Assembly: GCA_002150815.3 (NCBI GenBank)
Contig: NDFF03000150.1
Span: 124,001 to 188,000, forward strand
DNA length: 64,000 nucleotides
From: Grammothele lineata
Taxonomy: Eukaryota; Basidiomycota; Agaricomycetes; Polyporales; Polyporaceae
Direction: 5' to 3'
Part shown: piece by piece, positions 55,305 through 64,000 of the stretch
Layout of the letters: every line of letters starts with the position of its first letter
How positions within the stretch are numbered: position 1 is the first letter of the stretch
The notes under the pieces: model-generated
The model's database searches: none
The model's input: only the letters and a program-made list of their open reading frames with translations
What the model was told of the DNA's origin: nothing
Position numbers and translations under genes: made by a program

Positions 55305-58300
55305 TCAGTTAGCGCCCATGGACCCAAGCATGTGCTCTAGCCGCTCTTCTACCGTCCAGCGCATATCGGTCTCCGAACCGAGCGAAGACGAGGCGGAGTG
55401 ACCGTAGCGACTTTGGGGCTGGGCAGCGCCGCGACCTTGGCTGCTGCCAGGGAGGATGTTGAACGAGCCGGCATCCATGCCCTTCGAGAGGTTCTCGATG
55501 AGGCGGCCGATCTGGGCCGAAGAGCTGAAGAACACCTGCATGGGGAGCGTCAGCGAGGGAACAGGCGGCCGCGGGGGTAGGGTGGGAGTGATAGGCTGCA
55601 GATCGGATGGGGAGCGGGGACACACCTTGGTCTCCGGCCGGGCGGAACCTTTTGGCGATTGGGGCTGCAGGGGCTGCGCGGGCTGTTGGGGTATCGGCGA
55701 ATGCTGGGACTTCTTCCGGGAGAGGAAGGAGTTGACGCTGCCCTTGGAGGACTTGCGCTCGTGCTCTTTGAAGAAGAGCTTCATGTTGTCGTTGTCTTTC
55801 ACCGAGTACTCGGAGTAGAAACTCGCACGATCCCCGTAGAAAGACTCGCCGTCGTCGTCGCGGAGGCCGTTGACGATGGACCTGTTGACACGGATGTCAG
55901 CCATGAGGATACGCCACGAGAGAATCTCACGTAACACGCACCAGATTGTCTCCCCGTTTGCCATCTCGATCACCTCCAGCGCCGCTCCCGTTTCGGGAAT
56001 CGCCTCGTGGCCCTGGCCGCCCGCGCTCCCAGATGAAGGCTCGAGCAGCTGACCCTTGCCCTCGCCCGCATACATGTCATACCTACGGCAAAGAGGCACA
56101 AATCGGTGAGCACAAAATGACCAACGCCGGCAGGCGCGAGGTGCTTCAACACTTACAGCGAGTCGTACGCAGAGCTGCTCGACTTCTCCAACGGGCTCGG
56201 CACAGAAAGCATGCCCTCAGTCTGCACAGCGAGCGTCGGCGGCAAGAGCGGCATCGGCGGCTGCGCCGCGTCCGTCGAGAACCTGCGCGCGCCCCCGCGG
56301 TGCGGCGGGGGCGGCGTCGGCACGCGGTCGTGGATCGAGCGGCCCGAGCTGACGGACGCGCGCCGGCGGGACGTCGACTGCTTGCGCATGAGCGCCTGCA
56401 GGTCCATGGTCGATATCCGCGCGTCCGAGGGGACGATGATCGTCCGCCGGACGATCGTGTTCGGCCGGATCGTGTCGTCCGTCTGCTGGTGGCGCGGGCG
56501 GGGCGGCGGGGGGTCCTGGCTCTTGCGCCGTGAGGACTTCACGTTGACGTCTACAGATGGGCGCGGGGAGAACCCGCCGTCGAGGCTCGGACGCTCGGAC
56601 GCGGGCGGGGAACGCATGCTGTCGGGCGTCGCGCGGCCGCGGATGACAGGCAAACCCTGGCTCTTCCTGCTGTCGTTGGGGGACGTTGCACGCGTGAGCT
56701 TTGTCCACGCCGTCGAGCGTGACGAAGTCGAGGGCGAGCGCGCAATGAGGTCGTTGAGCGCAGCCTGGTCGAGCCCGAGGTTGCTCGCGGCGTCGAAGAG
56801 CTGCCGGAGCGCGTCCTCGTCCGACGACTGCGGCTGCGGCAGGCGCGGGGGCGTCGGCGACGACGACGTGGGCGGGAGCGTCACCGACTGGTGGTGATGC
56901 TGCGGCGGGCGGGGCGTCGGGGACTGTGACGGCGGGGAGCGGGCGCGGTCGAGCGGGCTCGTACTCCTGAACATCGTCTGCAGCGCGGGCGCCGACTGCG
57001 GCATGGGCGGGTACGCCTGTTCCGGCGAACTGCCACCGCCCCCACCAAACGGCCCAGCGGACTGCGCGGATGCCGCCGACGTCGGTTGAGGGGGAACGTC
57101 GCGGTGCAAGGGTACAACGAGCTGGGGCGGGGCGAGATGCTGCTCGTGCGCCGTCGCGCGCTGCTTCCTGAAGCGCGCCATGAAGCCCTTCAGGCCCGGC
57201 CCGGCGGACGCAGGCGGGCTCGGGAGCGGCGCGGGCGCCTTGAACCGTGGCTCCGGAGCGCTCGCCGAGTTCGGGATCGCCATGGGCTCGCTCCGGAGCG
57301 CGAGGTTGGGCGAGCTGAGCGTCGGTGCTGCGCCATCTGGCGAGCTTGCGCCGCCGGGGCTGCGCAACTCGAGCGGGTACGGCGTGATCTCCTCGCCCGT
57401 GGGCGCCTGCTTCGCGCGGATGGTCCCCCGAAGGCGCCTGAAACGCGAACCGAGCTTCGTCGACCCTTGTTGCTGCTGGCCCGCAGGGCTCGGCGTCGCG
57501 GTCGGCGAACGCAGCGGGATCGCGTCGACGCTCGTCGAGGCCGACACGAGCGTCGGCGCGGAGATCTTGTTCGGGCTGATGCGCTTCCGGACCGTCGCTG
57601 CCCCGTTCCCACCCACGCCCCCAAAGCCGCCGTCGCCCATCTTCGGAATGGATGGCGACTTGCGCAACGCGGCGGTCGCTGCTTCTGCGCGCCGTTGCAC
57701 CTCGAGCGCGAGCTCGGCGGAGCTCATGCCCGCGGTCGGCGAGAGCGAAGAGAACATGCCACCCGGGCTCGTGGGCATCGCGTGCGCGTATCCATGTGCA
57801 TTTGCGGACGGGGAGGTAGGAGGGGGCGGGGACGTAGGGTGGCGTAACGAATCCGAGCGCTTGGGCATCTGCAGTGGCTTCGTCGTGGTTGTGGGCGAGC
57901 GCACGGGCTGCAACGGCTCGTCCTCATCCTCGTCTTCGTCTTCAGGGGACGACGACGAGCCCATGTCGGGCATGATAGAGATCTGGGGCGGCATAGACGA
58001 CTTGGTGTCGAGCTCTTCCGCGCCAAACAAGGCCTCCGCGAGCGCGCGGTTCTTCCGCATCGGGCTCGACTCGATGTCCGAGGACGGGCTGGGTACGGAC
58101 AGGGTCGACTCTTCGGCGGGCAGCGCCGCGAAGGAGGGCTTCTGCGGGGACTCGATGCTGTCCACGACCGCGTTCAGGAGCGCGCTCGCCTTTGCCATCT
58201 GCTCGCTCGTAGCGGGGCGCAGCGGCGCGGGCGACTGTGACCGCGCTTGCTGTTGCTGTTGTTGCGGCTGCGGCGTCGAGCTGATGGCCTGCTATCGAAC

Positions 58301-61300
58301 CCCCACACATCATGCATCAGCACCCGTACCCAGGTTCAAAACACAACACCACGCACCCTCTCCCCGCTGTACGAGTAATTCGACTGCGACGTCGACGGCC
58401 TTCTCCTCCTGATCGAGCCCGCGCGCCTATTATCGGGCGTGGACGCCTTCGCGAGCGCCGCGCCCACGAGCTTCTCCTGGATCTGCGCAAAGTCGCCCTT
58501 GCTGAGCCCCGTCTCCCGCCTCACAGCGTCCTCCGCCTCCGCGCCCGCGCCCGCGTCGTACGGGGACGTCGCGGCCGTGCTCACCATGGACGCCGACAAC
58601 GCCGAAGTCGAGGCGGAGGCGGAGACAGCGGGCTCGTGCCAAGGCGCAGCGCCCGGGTCCAGCGCGGCAAAAAGGCCCGCGAGGCGGTCCGCGCGGTCGC
58701 GGTCGCGCCCGCCCTCGCCGTCGTCGAAGGTGTGGTAGCTCGAGCCGGCGGACTCGAGCGAGGACCGGGACGAGTTCGCGAGCGGGGACGCGAGCAGGAG
58801 CGCGTTGGGCGGCGCGGCGCCGAACGAGAACGTGTTGGTGTTGTGGCCCGCTCCCGTCCCTGTGAGGCTGGCGTGTGCGGTCTGCTTGGAGGACCGCCGG
58901 GACGGGCTGCGGGTGTCTTCAGGGCCGACACCACTGTTGCTGCTGCTGAGGATGTCGCCGAAGGTGGGCGAGGTGGGCGAGCGCGTGCCAGCGTAAGTCG
59001 GGGTCGCCGCGCGGAGCGCCATGTTCGCGGTCTGGAGGGGCGAGCCGAGCTCCACCCCAGACATGGCCGACGGTGGACGATACTCACCCCCTCCTCCCAT
59101 TGCATAGCTGAGGGTGGAGGCGTGCCCGCTGTCGACCCACGGCGAGTCCGGCAGGGCAGGCGAGCGCAACGAGCGCGTCGTCGTCTGGCTCTTCGAGCGC
59201 TCGAGCTCCGCGGCCGCGCTCTCCCCGAGGCTCGCCGTGCTGCCGTTCCGGCTATGATGCCCCCCGCCCGCGCTCGCGCTCGTGCTCGTGACGGTCCCGT
59301 TCCGCGCGTGGTGGCCGTGGCCCTTCTGCGGGGTCCCGTTAGGACTTTGAGGGGGCACGTTCCACGTCACGTTCGACGGCGTCGTGGGCCTCGAGGGCGG
59401 GGACGCCGCGAGGGGCTGGTAGGCAGGGCCCGAGAGCGGCGACGTCGGCCTGCGCCTGAAGACGGGCGAGTCCGGGGTCGCTCCCTCGCTCGTGCTGGAG
59501 GAGATGGGGGCGGCGGAGGTGGGGGTGATGGGCGACGAGGGCGACTTGCCCCGGGGGCGCTCTTCGGGGGTGTACCGGCCGTTCATCGAGCGGTTGAAGA
59601 ACAGGGGTGGGGTCGAGCCCGTGGCAGTGGTGGCGGCGGCGGTTGTGGCGGGGGAGACGGGGCGGGCGGACGAGTAGGACGAGGACGCACCAGAGTTGCT
59701 TCTATACAGGCTCGACACGAGCGTCTGCGATATCAGCGGGGACGCCGACGAGCCCCGGGTGTCGATCCCTGGGAGCGGGAGGCGGGGTGAGGTGGCGCGG
59801 GGCGTGGCGGAGGGCGTGTGGTCGTCGCCGTCGAACGCCGGCTCGCGGGGCGTCATGGGACGCAGCATGCCGGGGGTGTACCCCGGGAGGCGGGGGGTCG
59901 GAGACGTCGTGCGGGAGGCGGGGTACGGTGAACCGCGGCCATGGCCGTCGTCTGCGGCAATGGGGTCGTCCGAGGACAGCGCCCTGCCGGTTTCGAGCTC
60001 AGTCGGGGAGTGCATAGGCGACGGCGTGCTGTCCGGTGGCTCGAGCTGTGAAGGGAGAGGGGGGCGTCGCGCCAGCGCACACATGCGGTCATCTCGAGGG
60101 GCACGCACCGCTGCGGTGGAGAGGGACGCCGGCAAGCCGCCGTTGAGCTGGCTGGGCGGAACGTGCGCGACGGGCGAGCGCTCCATCACGATCTCGTCGT
60201 CTCCCTCCTCCTCGAGCTCCCGGATCGCCTGGTCGAGCGCGAGCGAGGCCCGTCGGAGGCCATCGGGCGAGAGCGCCTTGGAAAGCCGCTTGCTGAGCGT
60301 GCTGGAGTAGTCGGATTGATGGTCACCGAGGAGCGAGCGCGAGGTGCGGTCCTTGGAGAACGTGCTGCTCGTGTTGCCCGGACTGGACGGCGCGGATCCC
60401 GAGAACGTGTAGGTACTGCCTTCAGGTGTGGTGGGCCGCAGGCTGTCCGCGTAGAGCGAGCTCTGCACGCCGTTCTCGCCCCGTGCGCTCGCGGCGGAGC
60501 TCATGCTCGCATTCGAGTCCGCCTGGGCGATGGCGCCGGGGGCGCGCCCGCCACGGCGGGGAGAGGTGGGGTGGGTGCCGGCGGTACGGAGGAAGTATGC
60601 CTGATCTCGAAACTTGCCGGAGCCGAAAAGGTTATTGCTCATCCGGCGGGACGTTGTCGAGCCCTTGGCAGACGACATGGACGCGATCGACGGCGCCCCG
60701 TGCAGTGACGGGCTGGTCACGGAGTTGGCGGAGGAACGCACCGACTGCCGCACGCCGCCCTCGGCCGCGCTCAGGCCGTCATCGTCTTCCTCGTCCGCAG
60801 CGCTCCCGGCACGCGCTTCCCCGCCGTCGGCGTGGGGTTTGTGTTTACTCCTGGAGCGGCTGCGGGTGTGAAAGCGGCCGAGCGCCTCGAGTATCATGTC
60901 CTCCTCTTCTTCTGTGACCTGGTTCTGGGAGCCCCGCGCGCGCTGCGCTGCGAACTTGTATTTGAGTTCGTCGAGCGCGATGGGCTCTCCTGTAGAGTTT
61001 CGGAGCACGCTGAAGCGTCGAGTGAGGCTGTACGATTGGTATGTCGCGGGCGTATGCACGGGGAGCGCGAGGAAAAGGGCGGGCGTGAGCGGGATGTACG
61101 ATCGCGGGAAGAAGAAGAAGCAGGAGGAGGGGACGCACTCGGGCAAGATCAGTGATGTCCGGAAGTCGCTCGCGGGGGGTAGGGAGGGTAGGATTGGGCT
61201 GGGGCTGGTGTCGTGGGTGTCGGTACTGACAGAGACGGATACCTCTGTGCCCAGGGGCCGCCGCGCGTTTGATTGTTTGCTGTTGGGGCGGAAAAGGCGA

Positions 61301-61389
61301 GAGTGAGAGGGAGGAGATTGGGTACGGGCGGGGATGGAGCTGTGGTCGAGAGAAGAAGCGTGGCGGGCAGCTTACCGGAAGCGATGCAT
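55305..61389 (-). CDS. Very large Ser/Pro-rich disordered protein with conserved ends
   Basis: Six exons (61389-61376, 61027-58357, 58288-56157, 56082-55942, 55881-55626, 55535-55305) give 1,814 residues. Most is low-complexity Ser/Pro/Thr/Ala with many SP/TP and RxxS sites. Two stretches look conserved and folded: the N-terminus (RRFSVLRNSTGEPIALDELK, QRARGSQNQVTEEEEDMILE) and the C-terminal 230 residues (ALEVIEMANGETIWSIVNGL, ESFYGDRASFYSEYS, FFSSSAQIGRLIENLSKGMD). A CAG/CAA-coded Gln run lies after intron 2. The first exon (14 nt) is the least sure part: it was chosen because ATG CAT CGC TTC CG fits the phase of exon 2; the frame of exon 2 is open further upstream. I know of no activity; a scaffold of polarity or cytoskeleton is a guess. 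Confidence 0.72.
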
Positions 61390-63242
61390 GGCAATTGTCA
61401 GAAAGACAAGGAGGGGTCCCTGGAATGGGGAGCCTCGTTGCGAACACGTTGGGTGTGCGTGACCGGGGATGTACGCGATCTGACGTTCGCGTATAGGGAG
61501 CGGGATGAGCGCCGGAGTGGGCTCGCGGGCAGGCTGGAGTGTGTTGTCGGTGGCGATTAAGAGGGTGGGAATAGAGCAGAGAGCGAATCAGAGAGCGAGA
61601 AAGGCGAGGAACAAGACCGCGTAGGAGGAGGCAGGGGGCGGGAGAGGAGAGCGTTGTGGGGGAAGGAGCGAGCAACGTGTTGGACACGAGTTGGAGAGCG
61701 AAGGCGGAATCTGGGCCGGGCGGCTTCCTCGCCGGGTTTAACGGAGCCCTTGAAGGTGCCGTATGCGGGCGAAGGCGACCGGGCGAGCGTGTGGGAGGCC
61801 GGCGACGAGGGCGAAGACGAAGACGAAGACGAAAGCGAGCACGGCTGAGAGCCTCGACGGCCGCGAGAGAGAACGAGCAGAGGCCCGAGCGTCACAAACG
61901 CCGAGGACAGGGGCAGCGTGATTTGTTCGACCGCGTCCTGATGCGCCCCGGGGTCCTCCGTCTTGTCTCCGTCTCCCTCGAGCGCGCTCTCCTTGGTACA
62001 AGCGTCTTGTCTCGTGGATACTAATTCCTACGGTTCTGCTAGTGTTCGCACTAGCTACTATAATGAAACTCTCATAAAGTTCGCCAACATTCTTGTATGC
62101 GCTAGTGAAAATATCAAAAGGAGACCGAGCGCGGTCCCGAATTTTCACGGGGGCCTGCCCAGGCACCGATCGAGATCGCTGCGCTCGCGGAAATAGCAAC
62201 TGTTGTCGTTCAATGCGCCGTCGCTTTCCCCGCACTCCCGCCTCTTTGCCATGACGTCCTCTGCTTCGAGAGCCAGGATCTCGCCCGCAGAAGCACGCCT
62301 GCAGAACGTCCTCATTAATGTGCCATTTTATTGGCAGGAACGCTCTTCTAGCGAGCCTCTGCGTCGACGAACGACCTCGCCCGCGTGGCAGAATCATCAA
62401 GCTAGCATGCACGCTGCCAGATGTCGGGGTGCGGGGAAGCATTTGACGTCAAGCTCTTCCGTGCAAGCTCCCGTGCTCCACCCCAGCTCGCGTTATTCTC
62501 GCGTATGCCTAGGTCCAAGTTACGTCCCTCACGCTCAGGCGACTGCGTCGACGCGCGAAAGCCGGGTCTAGACCCGCCTCCGAGATGATCAATGTACAGT
62601 GCGAAGTCAACGTTGTTGGACCCATGGCCAGGCTTACGCGTAACGCCTAGTGCTTGCGTGGCGGACGCGCGGGACGCTGCCCACGCCAGTCAGCGAAACT
62701 GGAACCGCAGTTCCCCGACAACACCACAGGATCATCGAAACAGCCTTCTCTGATCCCGAGGGATGATATCCGCGGGACAGGCTGACACGCTCGCTCGCGG
62801 CCCACGAGGGGCATGAGACCGCGCCAAGTTCCATCCTGACGGGGTACCTATCTATCGTGCGTGCAATGCTCGGACACTGCAAGGAGGGTGGGCATCAGTA
62901 ACAGCTACCGGGCAGAGATGGAGAAGTTCGAGCTGGTGGGCGGTGTGCTTTAAACCTACGGGGATTCGTAGTGTCACCATCAGACGTTGTTCTCACCCAT
63001 GCCCATCCTTTCAACTCAAACCTTCTCTTCCATGCTAATCTGGGACCATCCACTCCGCATATATGCACTCGCCAGGCAGTGAGACATACGAATCTAGACT
63101 GTGGTCCGAACGACCTCATAATTCAAGAACGATCATGATTCCGGAAAACGTGGAGTTCTGCCAATGTACATTGATGGATACAATTCGGTTGATTCGTGCG
63201 ATTGCGATGATACAAGCTGTTCGGACATCTACCCCGTGCGTC
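61390..63242. other. Intergenic, 1.85 kb
   Basis: The region upstream of the large gene (61400-61900) is rich in GA/CT runs, like a long promoter or 5' leader. No frame in 61.9-63.2 kb has recognisable motifs. Confidence 0.45.
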
Positions 63243-63931
63243 GTCACTGAGACGCGTACCTGCAGCCAAGCTCATCAGCACAGTGGATTACACATGGTAG
63301 GGGAAACGCACTTCTTCGTCCACTCCTTCGCGGTGGCGAGGAACTTGGCCTCGTCGTTCTTCAGGAGCTACATAGGCACACCCAGCGTTAGTACGAGCAG
63401 TATATGCAGGTATGAGCGAGGACGTACCGCAGCAATTTCCGGCTCGAACGGGTCATCGGGGCTGGGGCTGTTGACCTTGTCGATGATTGTCGTCAGGACT
63501 GACGTACAAGCAAACACCATGGTCAGCATAAACCCTAGAGTGAAACCGTCGGTTGATGCGGACGTACCAGACGACAGCGTCACAGTGGGCTTCCACTACA
63601 AGCACGAGACCAAACGGTCAAACACAACGCACGACGCCAGCGCGCGCAGGACGCGTGCAAATGGGGCGTTGTCGAGGAGCCACTCACCTGATCGCGCAAG
63701 ACGGGGACGCAGATCTGGCCCTCCTCGTTGATCCCGGGGTGGTATATCTTGGTCGTGAAAGTGACCTGGAGTAAATGAAGTTACATCAACGAGCTTGCGC
63801 ATATTGTAGGGTGCCTGCGCGGGAGCGGAGGAGGGATGGTGAAGATGACGTACGGAGGGTGCCTTGAAGGGGAAGTTCTCGGGGAGGGCGAGGGTGAAAT
63901 TGAACGTCCCGCCCTTGTATGGGCTCTTAGA
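63243..63931 (-). CDS. E2 ubiquitin-conjugating enzyme (5' partial)
   Basis: Six exons are visible (63931-63854, 63765-63688, 63595-63568, 63498-63428, 63367-63312, 63258-63243), encoding the last 108 residues; the start lies beyond base 64000. The UBC fold is clear: [40 protein letters not shown] with the HPG variant of the HPN motif and the active-site Cys, [35 protein letters not shown] and a final helix [17 protein letters not shown]. It resembles the UBE2L/UbcH7 class more than UBE2D. The last exon is only 16 nt; without it the protein would end in an unrelated tail. The enzyme passes activated ubiquitin (or a like modifier) from E1 to E3. Confidence 0.9.
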
Positions 63932-64000
63932 CTGGTACACGCATAATGCAGGCAACACGATGAGGAGGTTGTGCGTGATATACGGAAATAGAGTGCTCAC

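Noticed and set aside
61738..62442. Minus-strand open frame of 234 codons
   Set aside because: Arg/Ser-rich composition without domains; likely a by-product of the GA/CT-rich promoter region.

Overview
The window reads as a chromosome segment of a filamentous basidiomycete, most likely a wood- or litter-decaying agaricomycete. It is GC-rich. Genes are broken by many short introns (mostly 45-75 bp, GT..AG). Several families are typical of Agaricomycetes: an F-box family, a BTB protein, a seven-helix membrane protein, a DUF6593-like protein, and a pectin hydrolase carrying a fungal cellulose-binding module. No rRNA, tRNA or CRISPR was found. All gene models were built by reading splice sites and checking that codon phase closes across every junction.

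Layout. 0-7.3 kb: the 3' part of a secreted GPI-type cupredoxin-like protein, a TA-flanked MITE, a zinc-independent quinone-oxidoreductase-like MDR enzyme, and a 12-exon GH28 rhamnogalacturonase-type hydrolase with a C-terminal CBM1. 8.9-14.3 kb: two tandem F-box/zinc-motif paralogs. 14.4-15.9 kb: RAD18 (RING, UBZ, SAP) with three MCB (ACGCGT) boxes upstream. 17-21 kb: two unrelated membrane proteins. 22-32.7 kb: a transposon island with an intact-looking Fot1/pogo element (56-bp perfect inverted repeats, uninterrupted transposase) and a 7-kb Ty3 chromovirus whose LTRs differ at one base in 241, flanked by a 5-bp target duplication. A remnant of HMG-CoA lyase abuts the retroelement. 33.1-34.7 kb: a third, C-terminally short F-box paralog. 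35-41 kb: hypothetical proteins, one with a 42-bp coding minisatellite. 41.3-45.4 kb: a head-to-head pair, an ALKBH1-type 2-oxoglutarate dioxygenase and a LETM1/Mdm38 mitochondrial protein, sharing a 236-bp promoter. 45.7-50.1 kb: a BTB/POZ protein and a type II O-fucosyltransferase-like enzyme. 50.1-54.0 kb: a gene-poor stretch. 54-61.4 kb: a DUF6593-like protein and a very large disordered protein of about 1,800 residues. 63.2-64 kb: an E2 ubiquitin-conjugating enzyme running off the window.

Functional themes. Ubiquitin signalling recurs (three F-box proteins, RAD18, a BTB protein, an E2), but nothing shows that these are one pathway or a cluster. DNA damage handling is represented by RAD18 and the AlkB homolog, and plant-polymer attack by the GH28-CBM1 enzyme. 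The most informative non-genic signals are the chromovirus leader, where the primer-binding site complements the predicted 5' end of the element's own RNA (Tf1-type self-priming), and the MCB boxes at RAD18.
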